Source of the DNA: Rothia aeria | GTDB lineage: Bacteria; Actinomycetota; Actinomycetes; Actinomycetales; Micrococcaceae | Assembly (NCBI GenBank): GCA_002355935.1 | Contig: AP017895.1 | Location: forward strand, 124,001 to 188,000 | Length of the DNA: 64,000 nt | Reading direction: 5' to 3' | Shown here: positions 27,596 to 35,909 of the stretch, in pieces | Numbering within the stretch: position 1 is the stretch's first letter | Layout: every line of letters starts with the position of its first letter | Notes under the pieces: generated by a model | The model's input: only the letters and a program-made list of their open reading frames with translations | What the model was told of the DNA's origin: nothing | The model's database searches: none | Translations under genes and position numbers: made by a program

Positions 27596-29029
27596 TTATA
27601 CCGCCGAGACTGGTTTACGGCTCACCCGCTCCATGACGGGCCCGGTGGCTGCCAGCGACGCGAACACCAGACCCATACCCAGCACAATAGCAACCACAAT
27701 CATGCCCAGTGACTGGAGCAGAAACCGTGGTTCCACACCCGACCGAGCAATGAGACCGAACAGTACCAACGCCAACAGCCCTGAGAGCGTACTCACTAAC
27801 AGCAGCGGGCCGAAGACCACAATGCGCCTCGACCGTTTGAGTACTGCTGCTTCGGTGCCCATCATTCGTAGGGAGGAGTACAGCGATCCGCGTTCATAGA
27901 TGGCGGCGGACTGGTTCAGCAGCGCCGAGAGCGCCACCAGCAGGTAGGAGAGGAACATGAGCAGGAACAGGCCCTGCCACATATCGTTCAGCAGTGTATC
28001 ATCCTGCACGTTCCTCCTAGCCTGCGACGTGGATTCACGAAACAGCTGCCCCAGCACGGGGCCTATCAGGGCCGCAATGAACGTGGTCATGGCCACCCCG
28101 GAGACCTGCCGCCAGGCGGCGCGCGGCGATTCCAGAACCGCCCGCCATGCCAACAAAGCTGCGGGGGTGCGGGCGATACGCACCCGAATCGTCGCGTACA
28201 GCCACACGGTAAAACCGCCGAGCAGGTCCACCGCAATCATGCCCAGCACCAGCGGGAACACCACAATGAGGGTCAGAATCAGCAGCACAAACATCACAGA
28301 CATGGCTGTCCCAAAAGTCCCATCGCCCACACTTGCGCGTAGGATCTTCAACACCAGCTGCGCCCCGATGAAGCCTAAGACCAAAACCGCCAGGCCAGCG
28401 ATGAGGAACACAATACCCGCTTTCGGTGCATTAGCGCGGGTGCGGACCCCCAGCGGGCTAATAGTCACCTTTGAGAGGCCAAACAGCGAACTCAACGCCG
28501 CAATCACCAGGCACCCCACATAGCAGGCAAATACCAGATGCGCCGGCAGGATCATATTATGCGCCCCCAGCGGGGTGTCCAGAAAATGCAGCATCCCAAA
28601 CGGAATAGTCAGCACCAGATAGAGCACAAAACCGATGAAGAACCCGACGGTCGCATAAATCAGCGCCTCAGCCACAGTGTAGAGCGTAATACGCCCCGTG
28701 GACGCGCCCAGCAGCCGCAGGGTCGCCAGGCGGTCATCGCGGCGGCGTGCGCTCAGCCGTGCTGCGGAGGCCCCGAGCGTGAACAGTGGGGTGAGCAGCA
28801 GGAACCCGCTGGCCCACGCGAGCAGAATATACGCCGACTGTAAGTAGTTGCTCGGGTGGCTCTGCGCCCCACGGCCGGGCAGGCTCGGGTCGCCCAGCCA
28901 CAGGTGAAACGCTTGAATACCGCCCGCTACCAGCAGGGTCAACGCCGCGGATGCTGCAAAGGCGAGCACCGGCATGACTGCCTGCGTGGTGGGTAGGGTG
29001 CGGCGGGCGAGCATCGTGAAGGTCTGCAT
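27596..29029 (-). CDS. FtsX-like ABC permease, copy 2
   Basis: A 477-residue permease, full length and unbroken. It starts MQTFTMLARRTLPTTQAVMP, and shares GASAARLSARRRDDRLATLR, SSLFGLSKVTISPLGVRTR and NQSAAIYERGSLYSSLR with copy 1. About ten helices, with two large loops. The ATG at 29027-29029 overlaps the ATPase stop (TAATG), so the two are translationally coupled. Substrate unknown. The middle extracellular segments (LAGLAVLVLGFIGAQLVLK and the region near TSQARRNVQDDT) diverge most from copy 1, which suggests different ligands. Confidence 0.9.
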   Translation of the reverse strand: MQTFTMLARRTLPTTQAVMPVLAFAASAALTLLVAGGIQAFHLWLGDPSLPGRGAQSHPSNYLQSAYILLAWASGFLLLTPLFTLGASAARLSARRRDDRLATLRLLGASTGRITLYTVAEALIYATVGFFIGFVLYLVLTIPFGMLHFLDTPLGAHNMILPAHLVFACYVGCLVIAALSSLFGLSKVTISPLGVRTRANAPKAGIVFLIAGLAVLVLGFIGAQLVLKILRASVGDGTFGTAMSVMFVLLILTLIVVFPLVLGMIAVDLLGGFTVWLYATIRVRIARTPAALLAWRAVLESPRAAWRQVSGVAMTTFIAALIGPVLGQLFRESTSQARRNVQDDTLLNDMWQGLFLLMFLSYLLVALSALLNQSAAIYERGSLYSSLRMMGTEAAVLKRSRRIVVFGPLLLVSTLSGLLALVLFGLIARSGVEPRFLLQSLGMIVVAIVLGMGLVFASLAATGPVMERVSRKPVSAV

Positions 29030-30126
29030 TAGTGTGTACCTTCCTGCCGGGGCTGGGCGGGGTGCTGGCTGTCGTGCACGATCTGCCCGTCAAGCAGGTG
29101 GATCGTGCGGGAACACTGCGCCGCAATATTCGGGTCGTGGGTGACAATCACCAGGGTTTTGCCCTGCTGCGGGATGAGGGCCAGCAGCAGGTTCATAACC
29201 TCCTGCGCGGTGGCAGTATCAAGCGCCCCGGTGGGCTCGTCGGCGAAGGTGATGGGCGCGCCGGTCACCTGGGAACGGGCGATAGCCACGCGCTGGGCTT
29301 GCCCGCCGGACAGCTCACCGATGCGCCGCTGCAGCATCGTCCCCAGACCCAGCTGGGACAGAAGGTGCGTCGCGGCCATGCTCGCCTGCTCACGCGGTGT
29401 CCCGGCGAGCATGGCGGCGAGCGCCACGTTTTCTTCGGTGGTGAGTTCGGGTACGAGCAGCCCTTGCTGGAAGATGAACCCGAAGCTGCCGGCCCGTAGG
29501 GCGGTGCGCTGTTTTTCGGTGAGGGAGCTCAGCTCAGTTGGGGCTCCAGCATGCGCGGTGTTGTGCGTGCCGGTGTTAATGTGCACGGTGCCAGCGTCTG
29601 CCTTAATAATGCCTGAGAGCACGTGCAGCAGGGTGGTTTTCCCGGAGCCGGAGGGCCCCATAATGGCCACGGATTCGCCGGGGTAGATGTCGAGGGATAC
29701 CCCGCGCAGTACGGTGTTGGGGCCGTAGGATTTAATGAGGCCACGTGCAGAGATGACGGCCCCGGCCACTGGCGGCGGGTACGCACCGTACCCCTGCTGG
29801 GCGGGCGGCATGTCCGGGGTGGGTGCCCCGGTGTTTGGGGCAGGGTTGGCGTGGGCTGCCCCAGGATGCGGCTGCGGGTATGCTGCGGTGTGCTCTTCGG
29901 GGGCAGGCTGCGGGGGTGTGCCTGGGGCCGGGGCGTGTGTGGTTTCCGTGGGTTCAGGCGGGCCTGAACCGTTATGTGTGTCGGGCCCGTTAGGTGGTGT
30001 CTGGTCGCCGGTTAGGGGCGGCTCGTTCGGTGGGGCCGATGCGGCCTCCCGGTGGCTGGTGTCCCGGTGGGGTGGTTTTTTGTCAGTGGTGTTGTCGGTC
30101 TGTTCGTGGGGGTATTCGTTTGCCAT
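29029..30126 (-). CDS. ABC transporter ATP-binding protein, copy 2
   Basis: A 365-residue ATPase, paralog of 24580-25680. After about 120 Pro/Thr/Gly-rich residues it carries GPSGSGKTTLLHVLSG, FIFQQGLLVPELTTEENVAL, LSGGQAQRVAIARSQVTGAP and FADEPTGALD, the same catalytic parts as copy 1. The start was placed at the ATG at 30124-30126 (MANEYPHEQT); upstream codons in the frame lack a ribosome site. The disordered N-terminus in both copies is unusual for this family and differs in sequence between the two. Confidence 0.9.
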   Translation of the reverse strand: MANEYPHEQTDNTTDKKPPHRDTSHREAASAPPNEPPLTGDQTPPNGPDTHNGSGPPEPTETTHAPAPGTPPQPAPEEHTAAYPQPHPGAAHANPAPNTGAPTPDMPPAQQGYGAYPPPVAGAVISARGLIKSYGPNTVLRGVSLDIYPGESVAIMGPSGSGKTTLLHVLSGIIKADAGTVHINTGTHNTAHAGAPTELSSLTEKQRTALRAGSFGFIFQQGLLVPELTTEENVALAAMLAGTPREQASMAATHLLSQLGLGTMLQRRIGELSGGQAQRVAIARSQVTGAPITFADEPTGALDTATAQEVMNLLLALIPQQGKTLVIVTHDPNIAAQCSRTIHLLDGQIVHDSQHPAQPRQEGTH

Positions 30127-30221
30127 GTTTTCTAGTATCACCCCGCTGCACCGAGGGGAGGGCATCCTGAAGCTGGCTATTTCCCGTGAATTTCCGCTTC
30201 CTCCTATTCTCACGGCATGCA

Positions 30222-30647
30222 CTATACGTGGAATTCGAACGGGTTGAGAATATCGAGACCCATACCCTGAAAATCTGCAACGTTACGAGTCACCAGCATC
30301 AGGTGGTGTTCCCTGGCAGTGGCGCCGATCAGCGCATCGTATTCTGATTTCTTATGCAGCACGTGGAGTTCAGCGCAGGTGAGGGCAACCTCTAAAGAAA
30401 CCGGCAGGATGCGCCCGGCAAACTCCGGCGCAAGCTCATGAGAGAACCATTGCTGCAGAATCTGAGCCTGAGCCGCATCTTTACGGGCATGCCGCAGGAT
30501 TCCTGTACGAATCTTCATCATGCTAATCACGCTGATATACACGTCGTTCACGTCTACGTGTTCCACCCAATGGCGCACCGAAGGATGTATTCTGCCCGAG
30601 CGGTATTTACGCAGTTCGGAGATCACGTTTGCATCGGCAAGGTACAC
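30222..30647 (-). CDS. PIN-domain toxin (VapC/FitB-like)
   Basis: A 141-residue PIN-domain protein. MYLADANVISELRK gives the first acidic residues, SEYDALIGATAREHHLMLVTRN carries the later Asp and the TRN motif, and the chain ends NVADFQGMGLDILNPF. These proteins are Mg-dependent RNases that cut tRNA or mRNA when unbound. It starts three bases after the antitoxin stop, so both come from one mRNA. The match to FitB-like toxins (LxDTNVISELxK) is good, although the first motif is ADANV rather than LDTNV. Confidence 0.85.
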   Translation of the reverse strand: MYLADANVISELRKYRSGRIHPSVRHWVEHVDVNDVYISVISMMKIRTGILRHARKDAAQAQILQQWFSHELAPEFAGRILPVSLEVALTCAELHVLHKKSEYDALIGATAREHHLMLVTRNVADFQGMGLDILNPFEFHV

Positions 30648-30650
30648 GGA

Positions 30651-30956
30651 TTAGTTCTCCTCGCTGCCGAAAAAGTCGCCGTCTTCTGCGAAGTCTACCT
30701 CGCGGTGCGGGTTTGGGGTGCTCGGTTCGCGGTCAATCTCAAAATCAATCTCGCCCGCCTCTGCCGACATGGTGGAAAGCGCATCCGCCAAGGAACGCCG
30801 AGGCTGCGGTTGGGTCAGTCGTTGATAGTCTTCAATACTCAAAATAACGTTGGTCGGTGTGCCGCGTTTGGTAATAAAGACGGGTTCTTCTGCAGCCAGG
30901 CGCAGGGCGGCGCTGGCATTCTGGTTAAATTCGCGTGCTGATACTGTAGTCGTCAT
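30651..30956 (-). CDS. Phd/YefM-type antitoxin
   Basis: A 101-residue antitoxin. The DNA-binding N-terminus reads TVSAREFNQNASAALRLAAE, then EPVFITKRGTPTNVILSIEDY, the Phd/YefM fold. The acidic C-terminal half (EAGEIDFEIDREPS... DFAEDGDFFG) is the expected toxin-neutralising part. The start was set at the ATG at 30954-30956; the open frame runs 17 codons upstream. It represses its own operon, probably through the palindrome at 30984-30997. Confidence 0.87.
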   Translation of the reverse strand: MTTTVSAREFNQNASAALRLAAEEPVFITKRGTPTNVILSIEDYQRLTQPQPRRSLADALSTMSAEAGEIDFEIDREPSTPNPHREVDFAEDGDFFGSEEN

Positions 30957-30983
30957 AGTTTTCTCTCCCCCAAAACACAATTG

Positions 30984-30997
30984 TAGTAATGTTACTA
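30984..30997. promoter_or_regulatory. Palindromic operator of the toxin-antitoxin operon
   Basis: TAGTAATGTTACTA is a perfect 14-base palindrome, 28 bases upstream of the antitoxin start. It overlaps a TATAGT -10-like hexamer on the minus strand. Position and symmetry fit autorepression by the antitoxin. Confidence 0.6.
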
Positions 30998-31133
30998 TAT
31001 CTCTCATTTCCGTGAGCAGATGATCTTGGCCCGAGAAGGTGAGAGAATCTCAGTTTCTCGGGCAATACCCGCTTTTGGCGGTTTAAAAATGTTTATACGC
31101 GCGGCAGCTCCAAGACATGAGAAGATGGGAGCA

Positions 31134-31913
31134 TGTTTGAACACACCGTGCCCGATAATTGGTTCCCCCAATGCGCCGTTTTGATTGTGACGGGGTTCTT
31201 CTTGACTCCGAGACAGCCTGGAACCGCGTGCAGCGCGAGCTTTTTCAGCAGTGGGGCATCCCCTTCACCCCGACCTTGAGGAGCGGCTCACCGGGTTATC
31301 GGCGCACGATGTTGCCGCAGCCCTAGCCGAGTTCACCTACGCCGGTGATATGACAGACACCGCCGCGTACAGCGCACATGTGCAGGCCACCCTGGGGGAG
31401 CTGCTGGAGATTGAGGCTCAGGTGATCAGTGCCGGTGTTGAGCTTATCCCCGGCGCGCAGAGGTTCCTGGGGTACCTGAGTGAGCATATGCCGGTGGCGG
31501 TCGCTTCAAACTCCACGGCGCAGATTCTTGATGTTAAGATGCGCACATACGGGTACGCCCCGCTGGTGCGCACCTGGGTCAGCAGTGAGGATGTGCCCCA
31601 CGGTAAGCCCGCCCCGGACATGTATATTGAGGCCGCGCGCCGCCTAGGCTGTGACCCAGCGGATGCGCTCACCGTAGAGGACTCTGCGGCTGGTGCGCAG
31701 GCAGCGCGAGACGCTGGCACAAAGGTGCTGATTTACGTACCGGATGGTGATACGGCCAGCGCACCCGCCGGGTACGGGTATTTTGAGTCGTTCACAGACC
31801 CGGCCCTGTGGGATGCGGCCCGCATCTGGGTTGCTGCACTTGAGGGGGCGCGTGCTGCGGAGGGTGCGCACAGCCCTGAAGATGAGCCTCCGCTGGTGGA
31901 GGCACACGCATGA
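31134..31913 (+). CDS. HAD-superfamily hydrolase, phosphatase/phosphoglucomutase-like (two frameshifts)
   Basis: About 260 residues. Fixing missing bases near 31187 and 31285 gives the nucleophile loop CDGVLLDSE directly before TAWNRVQRELFQQWGIPF. Motif II lies in VAVASNST, motif III in PHGKPAPDMYIEAARRLG and motif IV in TVEDSAAGAQAA. The cap domain is the alpha-helical C1 type typical of beta-phosphoglucomutase and 2-deoxyglucose-6-phosphatase. The substrate is a small phosphate ester, not further assignable. The stop overlaps the next gene by four bases (ATGA). Confidence 0.82.
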
Positions 31914-32662
31914 GCGAGAACAACACCCCGGGCACCGGCACGAACCGCCCCGGCACCCCGCCGCCAGCGCGTAGGGAAAACAAAACGCAGAGCCGCTACG
32001 GGTTACGTTTCGATCAGATGGACCCGGAGGAGCTTGAATACTACCGCCCCTTCTGGGATGCCCCCGAGAACACTCGGGAGCACACCGTACCCGATGAGGT
32101 GTCTGCGGTACTGGCTGTCCGTGCCCGCCGCCGCCTTTTTAATATGATGGGGCTCATGATCTTGGCGGTGGGCCTGGCGATTGCGGGTGCCGGGCTGTTT
32201 GCGTCGGCCCTGCCCGCAACGTTTGCTGGCACGCTGCTGTCTTTAGCGGGTGTGGGGTGCTGGGTGGCGGTGCGCCGCCGCCTGTTCGCGGTGCTGCGCG
32301 CCCCCGGCGAGGAGGCGGTGCAGCAGGGGGAGCATTCCCGGTGGTGGCTGCTGCCGCATCTTATCACCGTGTTCGGGGTGGGGGCTGTGATTGCCAGTTT
32401 CACCGTTGTTCCGGTGCTGTACGCGAATACTGGTGAGGATCTGCGCCGCAACTACACGGTCATGTGGGCTGAGATTGGGATGACTGCGCTTATCTTTGCG
32501 GGGCTGGCCTACGGCATGCTGGCCCTTGCCGCCTACACTCAGAAGGATGAGGATGAGCGGGTGCTGCGCCCCACCGACTATGCTGAGCGTCAAGGCACTG
32601 AACCGCAGATTCCGCGGTACCGCCCGGGGATGCTTAACCCGCGCGATGACGATGACCGGTAG
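31910..32662 (+). CDS. Integral membrane protein of unknown function
   Basis: A 250-residue protein I do not recognise. It has a hydrophilic N-terminus of about 70 residues, then four predicted membrane helices (around 72-95, 98-115, 140-163 and 182-206) and a charged tail (EDERVLRPTDYAER... NPRDDDDR). A basic RRR stretch before helix 1 suggests the N-terminus is cytoplasmic. The ATG overlaps the stop of the HAD hydrolase by ATGA, so the two are translationally coupled and may work together. Confidence 0.7.
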   Translation: MSENNTPGTGTNRPGTPPPARRENKTQSRYGLRFDQMDPEELEYYRPFWDAPENTREHTVPDEVSAVLAVRARRRLFNMMGLMILAVGLAIAGAGLFASALPATFAGTLLSLAGVGCWVAVRRRLFAVLRAPGEEAVQQGEHSRWWLLPHLITVFGVGAVIASFTVVPVLYANTGEDLRRNYTVMWAEIGMTALIFAGLAYGMLALAAYTQKDEDERVLRPTDYAERQGTEPQIPRYRPGMLNPRDDDDR

Positions 32663-32721
32663 CGGCCCGCCATCGATCACATCCCAGCAAACGGGGCTTG
32701 TTGCAGGCAGATGTGAGGACT

Positions 32722-32769
32722 AAAACTGATGGCCCGTGAAACATGAGGTTTCACAGGCCATCAGTTTTT
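32722..32769. terminator. Terminator after the HAD/membrane protein operon
   Basis: AAAACTGATGGCC and GTGAAA pair with TTTCAC and GGCCATCAGTTTTT around CATGAGG. A run of T follows on the plus strand. It may also serve the converging metI gene. Confidence 0.88.
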
Positions 32770-32828
32770 GTATTTACGGGCTAAAGCTTACCCTCCTGTC
32801 CGGGGAGGGGCCAGCGCCCAAGCGGCGT

Positions 32829-33536
32829 TTACCGGTGCAGCACCCGCTTCGCCAGGGTGTTGCCGATGAACTGCACCAGCTGCACCAGAATAATAATGAC
32901 CGCAACAACCAGCCAGGTGATCTGGTCCTGGAACTTCTGGTAGCCGTCCACAATGGCGACCTTACCCAGGCCGCCACCGCCCACGTACCCGGCCATGGCG
33001 GACATATCGACCACGCCGATCACGATGAAGGTGTAGCCCAGGATCAGCGGCCCGAGCGCTTCGGGGATCATCACCGTGAACAGAATCCGCAGCCTGGAGG
33101 CACCCATTGCGCGGGCCGCCTCAACCACGCCCGGGTCGATGGAGACCATATTCTGCTCCACAATGCGCGCAATGGCGAAGGACGCGCCGAAACTCATGGC
33201 GAAAATCGCCGCGTTTAGGCCTAAACGGGTCTGTACTACCGCACTGGTGAGCGGACCCAAGGCGGCAATCAGAATAATGAACGGGATGGGCCGCACAATA
33301 TTCACCAGCACGTTCAGCACTGCGTACACGAAACGGTTCTGGTAGATATTTCCTTCACGGGTGGTGTACAGCAGCGCACCCAGCAGCAGCCCCAGGAAAC
33401 CGGCAATCACCATTGTGATTGCGACCATGTACAGGGTGTCGAAAATGGCGGGGACGAGGGTTTTGGGGATGAAAGTATCCCAGTTAACCGGCCTGGTGGA
33501 GGCCGCCAGCGGCGCAGTCGTCAGTAGTGCGTTCAT
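32829..33536 (-). CDS. metI: D-methionine ABC transporter permease
   Basis: A 235-residue permease of the MetI family. It has five or six helices and the EAA loop VVEAARAMGASRLRILFTVM, where MetN docks; SFGASFAIARIVEQN precedes it. The gene starts at the base after the metN stop (TAAATG), so metN and metI are coupled. It forms the methionine importer with MetN and the lipoprotein MetQ encoded upstream. Family features are clear; substrate specificity for methionine is inferred from the MetN NIL domain. Confidence 0.92.
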   Translation of the reverse strand: MNALLTTAPLAASTRPVNWDTFIPKTLVPAIFDTLYMVAITMVIAGFLGLLLGALLYTTREGNIYQNRFVYAVLNVLVNIVRPIPFIILIAALGPLTSAVVQTRLGLNAAIFAMSFGASFAIARIVEQNMVSIDPGVVEAARAMGASRLRILFTVMIPEALGPLILGYTFIVIGVVDMSAMAGYVGGGGLGKVAIVDGYQKFQDQITWLVVAVIIILVQLVQFIGNTLAKRVLHR

Positions 33537-34589
33537 TTAGCGCACCTCCTTCACGCGGGTCACAGTTTTCAGTTCGGCCACCACGGCGTCAATACTGGTG
33601 ACCTCCCCCAGCAGTTCGAGGGTGAGCGTGCCGTAGGCTTTACCTTGCAGAGTCTCAATACCGCCCTGGACGATATTGAACCGTACCCGCCTCTCACTCA
33701 GGTATGAGAGCACCTTGCCGAGCTTCTGGTTGCCCTCAATAATTTCGACATTCACCAGGTAGCCCTTATGGTTTTTGCGCAGTTCGGCGGCGTCCTCACC
33801 GGTGGGAACCTGTTTGACGGTGGTGGCTACGAAAAGCTTGGCGACCTCAGTCTGCGGGCTTGAGAACACGTCGTAGACGGTCCCTTCTTCCACCACGCGG
33901 CCGTTCTCCATAACGGCAACCCTATTGGCGATGGAAGCCACCACATCCATCTCGTGGGTGATGACGACAACAGTGATCCCCAGCTCCTGGTTCACTTTTT
34001 TCAGCAGGGCAAGCACTTCCTGCGTGGTTTCGGGGTCAAGGGCGCTGGTCGCCTCGTCTGCCAGCAGCAGCGCCGGTTTCGTGGCCAGCGCCCGGGCAAT
34101 ACCTACACGCTGTTTCTGCCCACCCGACAGCTGACTGGGGTAGTAGTTGGCGCGTTCGGTAAGCCCGACAAATTCCAGCATCTCCGCGACACGTTTTTTC
34201 CGGGCGGCTTTATCCCACCCGGCGACCTTGAGGGGGAACTCAATGTTCTTGGCCACGGTACGGGAGTTCATGAGGTTGAACTGCTGAAAAATCATGCCGA
34301 TATTGGTACGGACTTTTTGCAGCTCCAGGTCACGTTTACCGGAAATTTCGAAGCCGTCCACGGTGAGTGTGCCGCTGGTGGTGGTTTCCAAGCCATTAAT
34401 GAGGCGCACTAGGGTTGACTTTCCCGCGCCAGAATAGCCGATAATGGCGAATATTTCGCCACGGTTAACGGTGAGGGAAACGTCATCGACTGCGGTAACG
34501 GCTTTTTTGCCTTTACCGAAAACTTTGGAGACGTGTTCGATAGTGACCATGGGTGTCAGTGCATCCCTGGGGTCTATCTGTTCGCTCAA
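33537..34589 (-). CDS. metN: Methionine ABC transporter ATP-binding protein
   Basis: About 350 residues. ATPase domain: Walker A GYSGAGKSTLVRLINGLE, Q-loop MIFQQFNLM, signature LSGGQKQRVGIARAL and Walker B LLLADEATSALD. The C-terminal 80 residues (VNVEIIEGNQKLGKVLSYLS... TRVKEVR) are the ACT-like NIL domain that binds methionine and shuts the transporter down. Two starts are possible: TTG at 34589 (LSEQIDPRDAL) or the ATG at 34550 (MVTIEHV), which begins at the conserved first strand. Neither has a strong ribosome site. Operon order metQ-metN-metI. Confidence 0.92.
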   Translation of the reverse strand: MSEQIDPRDALTPMVTIEHVSKVFGKGKKAVTAVDDVSLTVNRGEIFAIIGYSGAGKSTLVRLINGLETTTSGTLTVDGFEISGKRDLELQKVRTNIGMIFQQFNLMNSRTVAKNIEFPLKVAGWDKAARKKRVAEMLEFVGLTERANYYPSQLSGGQKQRVGIARALATKPALLLADEATSALDPETTQEVLALLKKVNQELGITVVVITHEMDVVASIANRVAVMENGRVVEEGTVYDVFSSPQTEVAKLFVATTVKQVPTGEDAAELRKNHKGYLVNVEIIEGNQKLGKVLSYLSERRVRFNIVQGGIETLQGKAYGTLTLELLGEVTSIDAVVAELKTVTRVKEVR

Positions 34590-34681
34590 TGTACGCTCTC
34601 TTTGCTGTGATAGTGGCTGGTTCGGTCGGATGCGCCTGCCTCGGGGTGTGCCGGGGCGCATCCACCCGTCTACGGCAAAAT

Positions 34682-34723
34682 GCGGTAAGCCGGGCACCCT
34701 GCGGGGTCGTTCCGGTTTACCGC
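34682..34723 (-). other. Hairpin between metQ and metN
   Basis: GCGGTAAGCCGG and CCGGTTTACCGC (with one bulge) pair around an 18-base loop just after the metQ stop. Such a hairpin could keep the metQ end of the message stable, giving more binding protein than ATPase, or attenuate read-through. Confidence 0.55.
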
Positions 34724-34754
34724 TTCCGCCGTATGCTATCTTACTGCATTACAC

Positions 34755-35667
34755 CTATTTCTTCAGCGCCGCCTCTTCGTTTTCGAGCGCTTTTTTCAGC
34801 TCATCCTGGGAGAGATTCACCTCAACTGCGGTGTTCTTGGAGTCTTCCTTCACGGCGTCCTGCACGGTCTTGCTGTGGAAGATTTCAACGACTTTCTTGT
34901 AGGTTTCGTCGTTGACCTTATCTTTCTGCGCCACGAACAGGTTCACGTACCGGCGGGCGTCGGGGTTGTTCGGGTCGTCCTGGGCGAGCGCATCGGAGGG
35001 GTTCAGGCCCGCATCCGCAAGGAAGGTGTTATTAATGACGGCGGCATCCACGGAGTCCAGGGAGACCACGGTCTGTGCCGCATCTACCGGGGTGACTTTC
35101 ACCTTGGATTTGCCGGTGTCAATATCATTGTGGGTGGGGGTGTGCACCTCTGATTTGAAGGTGACCAGGTTCTGGGCCTTGAGCAGCAGCAGGGCACGGG
35201 CCTCGTTCACGCTGTCGTTCGGGATGGCGATGGTGCCGCCCTGAGGAATCTCATCTACCTTCTTGTGCTTCTTAGAGAAGATAGCCATGGGGTAAATATT
35301 GGTAGAACCCACGATCTGCAGGTCTTTGCCGGAGCTGACGTTATAGTTTGCCAGGTAGGCGATGTGCTGGAAGCGGTTCATGTCGTTATCGCCCGCGTCA
35401 ACAGCCGGGTTGGGCTGGGCGTAGTCGGTGAACTCACTGTACTCAATGGTGATGCCCTGTTTGGCTGCTTCGTCTTTGAGCACCTGGTTCGCGGTTTCGT
35501 TACCAACCACGCCGATGGTGATCTTCTTGCTATCACCGTTACCGTTCGAGGAAGAACCGCAGGCGGCGAGGCTGAAGACAAGAGGTACAACTGCCAGTGC
35601 AGCAACAAATTTTTCACGGCTATGAAACTTTCTGTTGTTTGGGTTTACGATGCGCCACCACGTGCAC
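34755..35667 (-). CDS. metQ: Methionine-binding lipoprotein MetQ (leader frame unresolved)
   Basis: A substrate-binding lipoprotein of about 290 residues. The signal region reads FVAALAVVPLVFSLAACGS with lipobox LAAC. The mature part carries NLYIA-type features of MetQ: DYAQPNPAVDAGDNDMNRFQH, ALLLLKAQNLV, PVDAAQTVVSLDSVDAAVINN and the C-terminal YVNLFVAQKDKVNDETYKKVVEIFHS. The reading frame of the lipobox has no clear start codon. A GTG at 35667 behind AGGAA would need one indel near 35650. Otherwise the start is unknown. It feeds MetN and MetI. Confidence 0.85.
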
Positions 35668-35847
35668 GGTTAAATTCCTGTGCGGGTGGTTCCCGGGGTT
35701 CCGGGAGGGGTGTTTACCCATTAGAGCATGCCCGGCTTACGCTTGGGTAGTCGAGGCATCACATGGCGAAACACAGGGTCACCCTCGCAATATTTCGTAA
35801 CATTTCGGCGATACCGCACCCGGGCTTTTAGTACCCGCTCATTAACG

Positions 35848-35877
35848 GCTAAATCGCCGGAAAACCGGCGATTTAGC
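35848..35877. terminator. Hairpin downstream of the acyl-CoA ligase gene
   Basis: GCTAAATCGCCGG and CCGGCGATTTAGC form a 13-base-pair stem with a 4-base loop, 33 bases beyond the ligase stop. No long T-run follows. Confidence 0.65.
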
Positions 35878-35909
35878 TATTACTGGGCGTGTCTCAGCAC
35901 CCTGCGGCT

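Noticed and set aside
35668..35909. Possible SAM riboswitch ahead of metQ
   Set aside because: I looked for SAM-I, SAM-II and SAM-IV core features on the minus strand and found none convincing; only ordinary short hairpins are present.
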